From Phycisphaerales bacterium (GTDB lineage Bacteria; Planctomycetota; Phycisphaerae; Phycisphaerales; UBA1924): a DNA stretch of 64,000 nucleotides. The stretch spans positions 124,001 to 188,000 of the forward strand of contig JAIEUA010000008.1 of the NCBI GenBank assembly GCA_019744815.1, in the 5' to 3' direction. Numbering within the stretch: position 1 is the stretch's first letter; every line of letters starts with the position of its first letter. Position numbers and translations under genes: made by a program. The notes under the pieces are model-generated. The model searched no databases and was not told where the DNA came from. It saw only the letters and a list, made by a program, of their open reading frames with translations. Shown piece by piece: positions 43,017 through 52,590 of this stretch.

Positions 43017-43037
43017 CCCGGACGGCGAGCGTCCGGG
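43017..43037. promoter_or_regulatory. hairpin upstream of atpC
   Basis: CCCGGACG pairs with CGTCCGGG around a 5-nt loop, about 23 nt before the atpC GTG on the minus strand. Its CGAGCGTCCGGG flank is shared with palindrome B. Confidence 0.45.
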
Positions 43038-43171
43038 ATGCAGGGGCGAATGATATGTCTGGGGCGGGGTCGAATCGACTTCTTGGGGCACCCGCCAAAC
43101 GCCCGCAAACCGGCGGGAATCCGGGTTTCCGGCACGTTCACGCAGCACAAGCCAGTACCATCGAAGTTTGG

Positions 43172-43227
43172 CTGTTCTTCTGTTCCCCTGCTCGACCGCT
43201 CCCCGGCTCCCCTGCTCCCCTTCCCAC
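43172..43227. repeat. octamer array upstream of the FecCD permease
   Basis: Seven 8-bp units of form CTGYTCCC (CTGTTCTT, CTGTTCCC, CTGCTCGA, CCGCTCCC, CGGCTCCC, CTGCTCCC, CTTCCCAC). The same octamer occurs in the right arm at 14311. It ends 3 bp before the permease GTG start at 43231. Confidence 0.75.
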
Positions 43228-43230
43228 CCC

Positions 43231-44205
43231 GTGTCCCGGACCTTTGCCATTCTCGCCCTGCTCGCCGGCTTGCTCGCCGGGATGATCCTGCTGCGGCTGC
43301 GGGTGGGCGGGGCGCTGCCGCCGGGGTCGGACATGATCCTGGAGTTTCGGGCTCAGCGGGCGGTGGCGGGTTCGATCGTGGGGATCTGCCTGGGTGTGAG
43401 CGGCGTGCTGCTGCAGTGCTTGTTCCGGAACCCGTTGGCGGCGCCCGATGTGCTGGGGATGTCGAGCGGTGCGGGGTTGTCGGTGATGCTGTGGCAGCTC
43501 GGGGCGTATCTGGCGGGGATGGGGATTGCGCAGAGCAGCGTCGATATCGGGATCGCGTTGCCCGGCGCGATCGGGGCGCTGCTGCTGACGTATTTGCTGG
43601 CACAAAGGCGCGGGACGGTGGAGCCGGTGTCGCTGATTCTGACGGGCGTGTTGATTGGGGTCGTTGCTGCCGCGCTGTCGTCGTTGGTGCAGCAGTTCCT
43701 GCCAGATCGGGGCGTCGCGGCGGCACGCCTGCTGCTCGGGTCGATCAACGAGGAGCTGCGTTGGAAGGGGATCGGGATCGCGGGCGGGATTGCGCTGGCG
43801 GGGATGGCGTGGTCGGTCTACCGCGGGCGGGCGCTTGACGCGGCGTCGCTCAGCGATGACGAGGCGCGGTCGCTGGGCGTGGCGTTGGGAAGGCTGCGGC
43901 TGGAGATGTTTGTGCTCGCGGGGTTGCTGACGTCGGTCGGGTTTTCGCTCGCCGGGCCGGTGGCGTTTGTGGGGTTGGTGTGCCCGCACCTGGTGCGGAT
44001 GGTGGTGGGGCCGCGGCACGGGGCGCTGGTGTTTGGGGCGGCGTGTTTGTCGGGGGTGATGGTGGTGGGTGCGGATTGTCTGGTGCGGCTGATCGACTTG
44101 GGGTCGGGGCGGCTGCCGTTGAGCGTGATGACGGCGCTGGTGGGCGGGCCGGTGTTGATCTGGATGCTGCGGGTGAACGCGGGGCGGATTCGGCCGGTGG
44201 GATAG
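43231..44205 (+). CDS. FecCD-family ABC permease (iron-siderophore/B12 type)
   Basis: 324 residues from GTG 43231, chosen because the upstream ORF is octamer repeat. About ten hydrophobic helices and the family motifs RAVAGSIVGICLGVSGVLLQCLFRNPLAAPDVLGMSSGAG and the C-terminal GPVAFVGLVCPHLVRMVVGPRH. Likely imports iron-chelates or cobalamin with an ATPase and binding protein encoded elsewhere; neither is adjacent. Followed after 54 bp by the sigma54 response regulator, whose promoter appears separate. Confidence 0.88.
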   Translation: MSRTFAILALLAGLLAGMILLRLRVGGALPPGSDMILEFRAQRAVAGSIVGICLGVSGVLLQCLFRNPLAAPDVLGMSSGAGLSVMLWQLGAYLAGMGIAQSSVDIGIALPGAIGALLLTYLLAQRRGTVEPVSLILTGVLIGVVAAALSSLVQQFLPDRGVAAARLLLGSINEELRWKGIGIAGGIALAGMAWSVYRGRALDAASLSDDEARSLGVALGRLRLEMFVLAGLLTSVGFSLAGPVAFVGLVCPHLVRMVVGPRHGALVFGAACLSGVMVVGADCLVRLIDLGSGRLPLSVMTALVGGPVLIWMLRVNAGRIRPVG

Positions 44206-44248
44206 GGAGGTGGGGGTGGGCGGCGAGAATTGGCTGTCGTTCCTTCCA

Positions 44249-44254
44249 TAAACT
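44249..44254 (+). promoter_or_regulatory. candidate -10 box, leaderless response regulator gene
   Basis: TAAACT ends 5 nt before the ATG at 44260. A TTGGCT lies only 13 nt upstream, so the -35 is doubtful. No Shine-Dalgarno. Confidence 0.4.
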
Positions 44255-44259
44255 CTCGC

Positions 44260-45759
44260 ATGCCCGAAGCCCGCGACGAACGACTCGCCGCACAGGTCCT
44301 GATCATCGAGGACGAGCCCGACCACGCGGAAGTGATGGCGGACGCCCTGCGCAAGCCGGGGCATGTGTGCACGATTGTGCACGCGGTGGATGCGGCGATG
44401 GGGGAGCTGAAGGGCGGCGCGTTCGACGTGATCGTGACGGATCTGCGGATGCCGGCCTCGGGCGGCAAGTTGGGCGTGGCGGCCGACGGGGCGGACGCGG
44501 GGCTGAAGGTGCTGGAGGCGGCGAGGCAGCTCCAGCCCGCGGCCGAGGTGATCATGGTGACGGCGCACGGCGACGTGCCGACGGCGCGGGCGGCGTTCAA
44601 GCTGGGGGCGTACGACTTCATCCAGAAGCCGCTGGATCTGGAAGTGTTCCGCAACCTCGTGAATCGTGCGGCCGAGACGGTGCTGCTGCGTCACCAGAAC
44701 GACCAACTCAAAGCTCAGGCCGACACCGCGGGGTTTGAGAACTTCATCGCCACCAGCGAGCCGATGCGGCGGGTGCTGCGGACCATCCGGACGGTGGCGC
44801 CGAGCAACATCCCGGTGCTGATCACCGGCGAGAGCGGCACGGGCAAGGAACTCATCGCGCTGGCGGTGCACAAGCTCAGCAAGCGAGCGGGGCAGCCGAA
44901 TGAACGAGGACAGCAGTCCGGCGGGCGCTACGTCGCGTTCAACTGCGCCGGGCAGGCCGAGAGCCTCCTTGAGGATCAGCTCTTCGGGCACGTGAAGGGT
45001 GCGTTCACGGGCGCGGACAAGGAGCGGGCGGGCGTCTTTGAGTTTGCCGACGGCGGGACGGTGTTCCTGGATGAGATCGGCGACATGCCGATGTCGATGC
45101 AGGCCAAGCTGCTGCGCGTTCTGGAGAGCGGCGAGGTGGTGCGGCTGGGCAGCAACGACGCCAAGCACGTCGATGTGCGGTTCGTGAGCGCGACCAACAA
45201 GGACCTGCGCGAGATGGTGAAGGCGGGGACGTTCCGCGAGGACCTGTTCTTCCGGATCAATGGATCGCATGTGCACCTGCCTTCGCTGCGGGAGCGGCGT
45301 GAGGACATTCCGCCCTTGGTGCGGTTCTTCGTCGAGCGGTTCATGGATCAGCTCGCGCCGTCGCGGCAGATCCCGCGGGTGACCGACGCGGCGATGATGC
45401 GGCTGACGAGTTACAACTGGCCGGGCAACGTGCGGCAGTTGCTGAATGTCATCCAGAACATGGTGGTCACGGCGCTGGGCGAAGAGCTGGCGCCGGCGAG
45501 CGAGTTTGTGCTGGATGTGAAGCACATCCCCGATGACGTGCGGATGGCGGACAGTGCCGAGGGCGAGAGCAGCCCGGAGCACACGCAGAGCGGGCCGGCC
45601 TTGGGCTCGCTGGCGGGGACGAGCCTCGAGGCGATCGAGAAGCGTGCGATCCGCGAGACGCTGCGGCTGACGGCGGGCAACCGCGAGCACGCGGCGAAGC
45701 TGTTGGGGATTGGCGAGCGGACGTTGTATCGGAAGTTGCGGGAGTATGGGTTGCGGTGA
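44260..45759 (+). CDS. sigma54-dependent response regulator (NtrC family)
   Basis: 499 residues from ATG 44260; the upstream ten codons lie in the promoter. Receiver domain with phosphoacceptor D61 (VTDLRMP) and acidic D18, an AAA+ domain with Walker A GESGTGKE (about 190-197), the sigma54 loop GAFTGA (247-252) and Walker B FLDEI (about 269-273), then a Fis-type helix-turn-helix (about 455-495, [21 protein letters not shown]). It activates sigma54 promoters when phosphorylated. No cognate histidine kinase is adjacent. Between the receiver motifs an unusual [13 protein letters not shown] insert follows D61. Confidence 0.95.
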   Translation: MPEARDERLAAQVLIIEDEPDHAEVMADALRKPGHVCTIVHAVDAAMGELKGGAFDVIVTDLRMPASGGKLGVAADGADAGLKVLEAARQLQPAAEVIMVTAHGDVPTARAAFKLGAYDFIQKPLDLEVFRNLVNRAAETVLLRHQNDQLKAQADTAGFENFIATSEPMRRVLRTIRTVAPSNIPVLITGESGTGKELIALAVHKLSKRAGQPNERGQQSGGRYVAFNCAGQAESLLEDQLFGHVKGAFTGADKERAGVFEFADGGTVFLDEIGDMPMSMQAKLLRVLESGEVVRLGSNDAKHVDVRFVSATNKDLREMVKAGTFREDLFFRINGSHVHLPSLRERREDIPPLVRFFVERFMDQLAPSRQIPRVTDAAMMRLTSYNWPGNVRQLLNVIQNMVVTALGEELAPASEFVLDVKHIPDDVRMADSAEGESSPEHTQSGPALGSLAGTSLEAIEKRAIRETLRLTAGNREHAAKLLGIGERTLYRKLREYGLR

Positions 45760-45810
45760 TCGCCGGGGCGTGGGTTTCTTGGCGTCGCTTTTTTTGCGCA
45801 ACAACATTGG

Positions 45811-45929
45811 GACCGGCCTCCGGCCGGTCTTCCTGCGTTGACGTGAGCTCTGGTCGACCGGCCGGAGGCCGGTCCTACTGGTGCTACGGAGACAGCTGTT
45901 GTCGACCGGCCGGAGGCCGGTCCTACTGG
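45811..45929. repeat. three palindromic repeats GACCGGC..CCGGTC
   Basis: Copies at 45811, 45855 and 45904: the second and third are TCGACCGGCCGGAGGCCGG with flanking CCTACTGG, and the first is inverted (GACCGGCCTCCGGCCGGTC). They lie between the convergent NtrC-family and ileS genes and could terminate both. Confidence 0.75.
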
Positions 45930-45932
45930 GGC

Positions 45933-48900
45933 TTAGGGGACGCCGACGGCGAGGGCGTCGCGGTCGCTGAGCAGGCCGCCGTCGGAGCGTTGCTTGACGG
46001 TGCCGTCGCGCTTCCAGGAGCGTTCGCAGCGGGGTTCGTTGCGCAGGTCGGCGATCTTGGGTGCGCTGGTGCCCTTGTCGGCGCTCACGCGGCTGATGCC
46101 CAGGAGGTCGGCCAGGTCGTGCGGGTCGAACTTGACGAGGGCGCCGTCGGGGTCCGGGAGGGTGACGCCCATGTCGAGCGGGTTCTCGACGCCGAGATCG
46201 GCGCGGGCCTTCTCCATGGCGAGCATCGCGCTGGACCGAGCGGCGACGACCTTGGACCAGTCGGCGTCGGGCTTGACGCCGAGGTCGGTGATGAAGGGTT
46301 TGAGGTGGACGCAGACGTCGTCGCCCGCGGGCTTCGTGGGGCTGGACCAGAGGGCGCGGTAGGCCTCGTCGGCGGTGTGGCAGAGGATGGGCGCGAGCAG
46401 GCGGCACAGGCCATCGGTGAGGTCGAACAGGACGGTCTGCGTCTGGCGCCGGCGCTTGGAGTCCTTGGCGTCGCAGTAGAGCCGGTCCTTCACCGCGGCG
46501 AGGTAGACGGCGCTGAGGGTGTCGTTGCAGAAGTCGTAGAGCTTGAGGTGTGCCGTGCGGAAGTCGTAGCGGTTGTACCCGTCGACGACTTCCTTCGCCA
46601 GCGTCTGGAACTCGCCCAGCACCCAGGCGTCGATGGACGTGGGAGCGATGGACTTGAGATCGACGCAGTGTCCGGCCTGTCCTTCGCACGTCGGTGTGAA
46701 GTCGGCGAGGTTGCTGAGCATGAAGCGCAGCGTGTTGCGCACCTTGCGGTAGCTCTCGCCCGCGGCGTTGAAGAACTCGCGATCGACCTTGACGTCGTTC
46801 TCGTAGGCGAGTGAGGAGACCCACCAGCGGAGGACGTCCACGCCGAAGTCGTTGAAGAGGTCTTCGACGGTGTCGCCGCTGGACTTGCTGAGCTTGCGGC
46901 CGTCCTTGTCGACCATGAAGCCGTGCGTGAGCAGCGTCTTGAACGGCGGCACGCCGGTGACGCCGAGGGCCGGAAGCAGCGATAGCTGGAACCAGCCGCG
47001 GTGCTGGTCGGAGCCTTCGAGGTAGAGATCGACGGGATAGCCGAGGCCGCGCTGGCGCATGACGGCGTTCCATGACGAGCCGGATTCGAACCAGACGTCG
47101 AGGATGTCGTTGCCCTTCTTGAGGTTCTGGCGAACCGCACGGGCGAGCATGGAGTGGGCTTCTCGCGGGAGCTCGCTGTCCTTGGTCTCGTCGTACTGCT
47201 CCAGCAGTTCCGTGGGCGTCAACTGGAACCACGCGTCGGATCCTTTGGCACGCACGACCGCGCTCACCGCGCGGACCATCGCGCCGGTCATGACGCTCTG
47301 GCCGCTGGGCAGGATGAAGGACGGGATCGGGAGGCCCCAGGCACGCTGGCGGCTGATGCACCAATCAGGACGCGACTCGAGCATGCCCCGCATGCGGTTG
47401 CGGCCCCACTCGGGGACGAAGGCGACGTCCTGCGCGGTGCTGAGGAGCGCGGCTTCGCGGAGGCTGCGTTCGTTCATGAACCCGGGCGCGGTGGCGGAGC
47501 CGCGTTTCTCGACGGAGACGAACCACTGCTCGGTGCAGCGGAAGATGACGGGCGTTTTGCTGCGCCAGTCGTGCGGGTAGCTGTGCATGAACTTGTGGCT
47601 GTAGAAGAGGTGGCCGCTGTTCTTGAGGTGGTCGGCGACCTTTTGGTTCGCGGTCCAGATGTCGAGCCCTCGGAGCCACTGGGGGACGCTGGCGTCGTAC
47701 TTGCCGTCGTGCAGGACGGGGCAGTACACGGGTAGACCTTCGCGGAGTCCGGTCTGATAGTCCTCCTGGCCGTGGCCGGGGGCGGTGTGGACGAGGCCGG
47801 TACCGTCGTCGAGGGTGACGTAGTCGGCGGCCATGACGGTGAAGACCTTGTCGAGCGACTTGTGTGCGCTGCCGCCGGCGGGGGCGTGGGCCACGCTCTC
47901 GCCGCGGGCGAGGTCGACGAATGGGTGGCGGTACTTGAGGCCGACGAGCTTCTTGCCGGGGGTGGTTGCGAGGACGGTGACTTCTTCGCTGCGGGCGTTT
48001 TGGGTGACCTTCTCGACGAGGTCTTTGGCCATGACGGTGATGTTGCCGTCGATGAAGACGAGGGCGTACTCGAAGTCGGGGTTGACGGCGATGGCGAGGT
48101 TGGCGGGGAGGGTCCAGGGCGTGGTGGTCCAGATGGTGAAGCAGGGGCGCTGGTTGGGGCGCTGGCCCGGGGCGGGACGGGTCGCTTTGGACTCGTCGCT
48201 GTCGTCGTCACCTTCGTCGTCGCCCTCATCATCCGCCGCCTTCGGCAGCCCGAACGCGTCGTAGACCGCGTCGGCGTCCGCGGCTTCGAAGTCGACGTAG
48301 ACGGAGAGGTCCTCGCGGTCCATGTATTCGAGCTCGGCCTCGGCGAGGGCGGTCTCGTTGGCGATCGACCAGTGCACGGGCTTCAGGGCGCGGTAGACCA
48401 GCCCGGCGTCGAGCAGGCCGGCGAGGACTTCGAGCACGCCCGCCTCGTACTCGGGCTTCATGGTGAGGTAGGGGTTCTCGTAGTCGGCGAGCGTGAGCAG
48501 CCGCGTCATCTGGGTGGTGTGCAGCTTGTGGAACTTCTCGGCGTACTTCTGGCACTCGCGGCGGACCGCCATGCGGCGCTGGTCCTCGGTGAGGGTCAGC
48601 AGCTTGTCGATCTTTTTGGTCTCGACCAATTCGGTCATGACCTTGTGCTCGATGGGCAGGCCGTGGCAGTCCCAGCCGGGGATGTACGCGCAGTCGAGGT
48701 CCTGCATGGTCTTGCTGCGGACGACGAAGTCTTTGAGCACCTTGTTCATGAGGTGCCCGAGGTGGATGGAGCCGTTGGCGTAGGGCGGGCCGTCGTGGAA
48801 GACGAACTTGGGCTTGCTGGCGCGGGCCTCGCGAACTTTCTTGTACAGGCCGAGCTTGTCCCAGCGCTTGAGGCTGGCGGGCTCGTTCTGGACGAGGCTG

Positions 48901-49022
48901 GCCTTCATGGGGAACGAGGTCTGGGGGAGGTTGAGGGTTGCCTTGTAGCGGTTCTTCTCGTCGCTCTTGGGGGCGGCGGGCGTGGAAGAACTGGGAGTGG
49001 TGGAGGTGGGGGGGGTGCTCAT
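45933..49022 (-). CDS. ileS: isoleucyl-tRNA synthetase
   Basis: 1029 residues from ATG 49022. Class I synthetase: HIGH motif IHLGHLMNKVLKDF (about 80), CYIPGWDCHGLPIEH-type block, a KLSKS motif (GRKLSKSSGDTVE, about 710), and the tRNA-binding anticodon domain. It charges tRNA-Ile. Odd: an acidic insertion near residues 260-290 (DDEGDDEGDDDSDES) in the editing region, and a C-terminus (RCERSWKRDGTV) in which the usual zinc-finger cysteines are mostly lost. The start is preceded by a Ser/Thr/Pro-rich head; the Met at residue 39 is a shorter alternative. No T-box is seen upstream. Confidence 0.97.
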   Translation of the reverse strand: MSTPPTSTTPSSSTPAAPKSDEKNRYKATLNLPQTSFPMKASLVQNEPASLKRWDKLGLYKKVREARASKPKFVFHDGPPYANGSIHLGHLMNKVLKDFVVRSKTMQDLDCAYIPGWDCHGLPIEHKVMTELVETKKIDKLLTLTEDQRRMAVRRECQKYAEKFHKLHTTQMTRLLTLADYENPYLTMKPEYEAGVLEVLAGLLDAGLVYRALKPVHWSIANETALAEAELEYMDREDLSVYVDFEAADADAVYDAFGLPKAADDEGDDEGDDDSDESKATRPAPGQRPNQRPCFTIWTTTPWTLPANLAIAVNPDFEYALVFIDGNITVMAKDLVEKVTQNARSEEVTVLATTPGKKLVGLKYRHPFVDLARGESVAHAPAGGSAHKSLDKVFTVMAADYVTLDDGTGLVHTAPGHGQEDYQTGLREGLPVYCPVLHDGKYDASVPQWLRGLDIWTANQKVADHLKNSGHLFYSHKFMHSYPHDWRSKTPVIFRCTEQWFVSVEKRGSATAPGFMNERSLREAALLSTAQDVAFVPEWGRNRMRGMLESRPDWCISRQRAWGLPIPSFILPSGQSVMTGAMVRAVSAVVRAKGSDAWFQLTPTELLEQYDETKDSELPREAHSMLARAVRQNLKKGNDILDVWFESGSSWNAVMRQRGLGYPVDLYLEGSDQHRGWFQLSLLPALGVTGVPPFKTLLTHGFMVDKDGRKLSKSSGDTVEDLFNDFGVDVLRWWVSSLAYENDVKVDREFFNAAGESYRKVRNTLRFMLSNLADFTPTCEGQAGHCVDLKSIAPTSIDAWVLGEFQTLAKEVVDGYNRYDFRTAHLKLYDFCNDTLSAVYLAAVKDRLYCDAKDSKRRRQTQTVLFDLTDGLCRLLAPILCHTADEAYRALWSSPTKPAGDDVCVHLKPFITDLGVKPDADWSKVVAARSSAMLAMEKARADLGVENPLDMGVTLPDPDGALVKFDPHDLADLLGISRVSADKGTSAPKIADLRNEPRCERSWKRDGTVKQRSDGGLLSDRDALAVGVP

Positions 49023-49372
49023 GGGAGTCTCAGGAAAGCAGCCGCGACCGGAAGCCGCGGGGTTGATCGGAAGGAGGACGTCAAACCAAGGTCAAAGAGA
49101 GGCAGATGTTACGGGAGTGCGGCTCAGCCGCCGAACGCGACCGCCCGCCGACGGGACGCAGACGTCCGCATCGGGGACAGCGATGCCCCGCTGGGCCTTT
49201 GGATCACACTGGGGAGTGCATTCGGTCACAACCCGCAAGCAGACCACGGCCCTCAGCGGGGCGTGGTAATTCGAATGCTGCGGCGAAGGGCGACCATGAC
49301 CGATTGTTGTCGGCCATTCGGCGGCGGTCCATGAGCCTCCGGATGAGCTTCCGAAGTGGCTTTCGGAGGGGC
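49023..49372. other. 350-bp intergenic region ileS / DUF2617
   Basis: No credible gene. A hairpin TCCGAA-6 nt-TTCGGA near 49349-49367 lies just beyond the DUF2617 stop and may terminate that gene. The remainder shows several short GC-rich inverted repeats but no promoter stands out for ileS beyond a TTGACC. Confidence 0.5.
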
Positions 49373-49915
49373 TTATCGAGCTTCGAAGATGGTCTGGGTC
49401 CGGGCTACGAAGCCGCCGGTGGCGACGAGGTGGTAGGACTGGACGTGCAGCTCGCGGCCGAACTTCTGCATGTCGATGGCGCTGAGGCAGCGGCCTCGGG
49501 CGTCGGTCCATTCGTAGTGGAGGGAGGCCTGTTCGCGGATGTGGTCGCGCATCTCGTCGAGGGTGGACTCGAAGATGTTGTCCGAGAGGGTCTCGGTCTG
49601 GATGCTGTGGATGTAGTGCATCCCGGCGGCTTCGAAGGTCTTTTCGTAGTCGTACTCGCCCAGGCAGTGGGCGGAGTGGATGACGCCTTGATCGGGGGCG
49701 TGCTTGTCGCCGTCGATGACGAGTTCGGCGAGGGAGCTGTTTCCGAGCTGGATCCGCAGGACGTGGGCGCCGGGGAGGAGCCAGGTTTCGAGATCCATTC
49801 CGGCGTGCTTGAGCCCTCGGCGGGCCTTGACGGTGAAGAACTCCTGGTGGGGAGCCCTGCCGTAGACCACGGTCTGGTAGGTCTGTAGTCCGTGGGTCTT
49901 GGGAGAGAGGTTCAT
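49373..49915 (-). CDS. DUF2617 family protein
   Basis: 180 residues from ATG 49915 (MNLSPKTHGLQTYQTVVYGRAPHQEFF); the longer ORF begins in noncoding sequence. The QTYQTVVYGRAPHQEFFTVKARRGL head, the LVIDGD segment and the C-terminal VQSYHLVATGGFVARTQTIFE pattern match the DUF2617 family. Function is unknown; structure is probably a beta-rich single domain without signal peptide. AAGGA about 6 nt upstream may be a Shine-Dalgarno. Confidence 0.85.
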   Translation of the reverse strand: MNLSPKTHGLQTYQTVVYGRAPHQEFFTVKARRGLKHAGMDLETWLLPGAHVLRIQLGNSSLAELVIDGDKHAPDQGVIHSAHCLGEYDYEKTFEAAGMHYIHSIQTETLSDNIFESTLDEMRDHIREQASLHYEWTDARGRCLSAIDMQKFGRELHVQSYHLVATGGFVARTQTIFEAR

Positions 49916-50403
49916 GACCAGTCCTTGTGCTAGGCCGCGCGCCCCCCGGGCGGCGGCTTCCGTTCGGGTCTGAGGCCTCATCAGACCCGCGAGCGGCTCG
50001 TCGTGTCGCCGCCCGCAACTCGGAGGTGTCCCGCACACCCCCGACAGCCAGCGAACGCACGTATCGCCGACTCCCGCATCCACCCCGAATCCCGCTGTTC
50101 CCACCACACCCCGGACTGTTACCTCATCCGATCCGCTTGGTCCAGTCTTTTGGTCCAATCTTCCCGCAGGCCGTTAAGCCTGATGACTGCTTGCTGGTGA
50201 ACGCCCGACTTTGCCGTCAACGCTTTCGGAGTCAATCTGCCGATGGAGTTGGTTGATGTTCAGTTGCAGCGCCGAGGCGAGGCGAGGGTTCACAGAAACT
50301 TGATCTACCTGTCGGGTCGCACGAGTTTCTTGTACCACCCGCTGGGCCTTGGTGTGTCACCAACCCACAAACGAAACCCGGAACGCATCGAACTATAAAG
50401 GAC
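49916..50403. other. 488-bp divergent intergenic region
   Basis: No credible gene on either strand. There are GC-rich partial inverted repeats next to the DUF2617 start, a directly repeated TTGGTCCA near 50139-50157, and a more A/T-rich stretch towards 50394, where TATAAA precedes the next gene. No tRNA or known RNA is recognised. Confidence 0.5.
50394..50399 (+). promoter_or_regulatory. candidate -10 box of the HEAT-repeat gene
   Basis: TATAAA ends 4 nt before the GTG at 50404; the overlapping AAGGA is too close to serve as Shine-Dalgarno. Possible leaderless start; -35 weak. Confidence 0.4.
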
Positions 50404-52590
50404 GTGTCAAGCCGCTCCGCACAAAGCCGGAATCTGTTGGCGCAAGTCGTGAGCCTGCCGCCACGTGCGCGAGTCGCCATTTTGTCTGAGGCGCTGCGGG
50501 TGGCGGGTCCGGGCGAGGCGGAGGCGTTGGGCCTGAGCCTGCTCGAGCTTGCGGCAGAGGATTCGCGTGGCGCCGCTTCGGGTTCGTGGATCTTTGGATT
50601 GTTCAGCAAGATCAGCGAGGGGTTGATCGGGGAGCGCGAAGCGGTGTGGCGGGTGGCGCTGCGGGAGTTGGTGGGGTCGGTGGGGGTGTTGCCGCCGGAT
50701 GTGCGGGAGCTGGCGATCGCGAGCGGGCGGGGGCGCTGGGCGTCGGTGATCGGGACGCTTTTGACGAGCCGAGAGGCGGCGACGCGGCGTTCGGTGGCGA
50801 CGCTGGCGGGGGTTGCGGGCGATGTGACGCTGGCGGACGCGGCGGTGGAGCTGTTGAGCGACGCGGACGAATCGGTGGCGAGCGAGGCGGAGCGGGCGTT
50901 GTTGACGCTGGCGCTGGCGGCGGCGGACCCGGAGTCGGCGGCCCTGGCGGATCACGCGACGCCGGCGGAGCACGCGGCTGCGGGCCGCACGCGTTCGGCG
51001 TGGGCGGCGGGTGATGGCGCGCGGGTGTGCGAGGCGATCGGAGCGGCGCTGCACGCGATCGCGCTGCACAAGCGTCAGCGGGTGCTGCTGGCGGCGCTCC
51101 TGGTTGTCGAGCCTTTGACGCTGAGGAACGGCGGGGCGGCGGCGAAATGGATGCAGGACCGGTTGCAGTCCGGGCATTCGTTCCTGCGGGGACACCTTCG
51201 TCGGGATGTATCGCCGCTGTCGCGCTTGCGGGCGTGGCAGTGGATCGGGCGGACGGCGATCTCGGGCGCGTGCGCGGACCGGTTGGTGGTGGCCAAGTCG
51301 ATCGATGAGCACGAGGCGGTGCTGGGCAACTGGCACCTGACGCTGAGCCCGCTGCGGGTGTCGGCGCTGGACAAGCGGGCGCCCGCGACGGTTGCGGGGC
51401 GGGGCGCGGTGCGGACGCTGGGTGCATTGGTGCCGGCGGCGGAGCAGGTCGAGCGGTTGTCGGTCGAGGCGCGGCGTGGGGTGGCGGCGGTGGTGGAGGG
51501 GTTGCCGGCGAACGAGCGGGACACGGCCTGCGAGGCGCTGCTGAATGACTCAGAGCCTTCGGTGCGGTGGGCGGCGTCGATGGCGTGCTCGTCGCGGATG
51601 CTGGGGGATTTCTGTCTGGACACCAACGCGACGGTGGCGCGGTCGGCGCTGATCCGGCGTTCGGTAGCGGCGACGCCGAACGTGGTGCGGGCGCCGGGGG
51701 CGGAGCGGCTGGATCAGGACCGGGCGTTGATGCGGGTGCTGGTGCGGTCGCCGCATGCTGACGTGCGGATGATGGCTCGGCAGGATCTGGAGCAGTTGTG
51801 CGAGGCGACGACGGTGACGGCGGCCTCGAGGGTGGCGCTGGCGAGGGCGCTGCGGGCGGATCGGCCGTGGGTGATCACGCGGCTGGCGGAGCTGATTCGA
51901 AGCTCGGAGCGGGAGCGATCGGTGGCGATCCAGATTGCGCGGCGGCTGGGGCTGACCGGCGAGATCCGGCCGGTGCTCATCGAAACGGTGCGGGTGTTGC
52001 TGGGGGCGAGCGAGCTGGCGGAGCGTTCGGCCCGAGACCTGGCGACGGCGACGAGCGCGCTCGCGGATGTGCCCGATCAACAAGCGACGGACCTTCTGGG
52101 GCAGGCCACAGCGTCGATCGATCAGCGGGTGCGTGCCAACGCGGTGGACGCGATCGTGCAGCGGGTGCGCACGGGCGCGGAGACGGACCTTGGGCCGGTG
52201 GCGGACAAGCTGATGGAGTTGAAGGACGACGCGTGGCACCGGGTGCGCGGGTCGGCGGTGCGCGGGCTCGAGGTGCTGGCGCAGGTGAAGTCGCTGAAGC
52301 CGGGGATGCCGGGAGTGGGGGCTGGGCAGGTGGCGGAGCAGTTGCTGCGGATGCTGGACGATGCTCGGCCGATGCACCGGCTGGCGGGCGCGTGGGTGGC
52401 GGGGCGGACGCTGCCGGGGCATGAATTGCGGGAGATCAAGCTCTGGCCCGCGCTGGTGTCGCGTCTGCGGAGCCTGGCGACGGTGGATCCGGATCCGCGG
52501 GTGCGGTCGCGGGCGCGGCTGGCGATCGGGCGGACGGGTGAGGGGTTGGCGCCGAGCGTGCCGTCGCTGACGCTGGTGGGGGCCGCGTGA
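50404..52590 (+). CDS. HEAT-repeat protein of unknown function
   Basis: 728 residues from GTG 50404. The protein is built of paired amphipathic helices of HEAT/armadillo type (for example AATRRSVATLAGVAGDVTLADAAVELLSDADESVASEAERALL), with a central region around WQWIGRTAISGACADRL of mixed character. No membrane helix or signal peptide. HEAT proteins are scaffolds for protein interactions; the function here is unknown. The stop overlaps the following membrane protein start (GTGA), showing coupling. Confidence 0.8.
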   Translation: MSSRSAQSRNLLAQVVSLPPRARVAILSEALRVAGPGEAEALGLSLLELAAEDSRGAASGSWIFGLFSKISEGLIGEREAVWRVALRELVGSVGVLPPDVRELAIASGRGRWASVIGTLLTSREAATRRSVATLAGVAGDVTLADAAVELLSDADESVASEAERALLTLALAAADPESAALADHATPAEHAAAGRTRSAWAAGDGARVCEAIGAALHAIALHKRQRVLLAALLVVEPLTLRNGGAAAKWMQDRLQSGHSFLRGHLRRDVSPLSRLRAWQWIGRTAISGACADRLVVAKSIDEHEAVLGNWHLTLSPLRVSALDKRAPATVAGRGAVRTLGALVPAAEQVERLSVEARRGVAAVVEGLPANERDTACEALLNDSEPSVRWAASMACSSRMLGDFCLDTNATVARSALIRRSVAATPNVVRAPGAERLDQDRALMRVLVRSPHADVRMMARQDLEQLCEATTVTAASRVALARALRADRPWVITRLAELIRSSERERSVAIQIARRLGLTGEIRPVLIETVRVLLGASELAERSARDLATATSALADVPDQQATDLLGQATASIDQRVRANAVDAIVQRVRTGAETDLGPVADKLMELKDDAWHRVRGSAVRGLEVLAQVKSLKPGMPGVGAGQVAEQLLRMLDDARPMHRLAGAWVAGRTLPGHELREIKLWPALVSRLRSLATVDPDPRVRSRARLAIGRTGEGLAPSVPSLTLVGAA

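Noticed and set aside
43138..47364. 1408-codon minus-strand ORF over the FecCD, ntrC-like and part of ileS
   Set aside because: Shadow frame: Arg/His/Gln-rich, overlapping three well-supported genes.
49023..49372. T-box or other leader upstream of ileS
   Set aside because: No T-box sequence (AGGGUGGNACCGCG-like) is present; T-boxes are also rare in this phylum.
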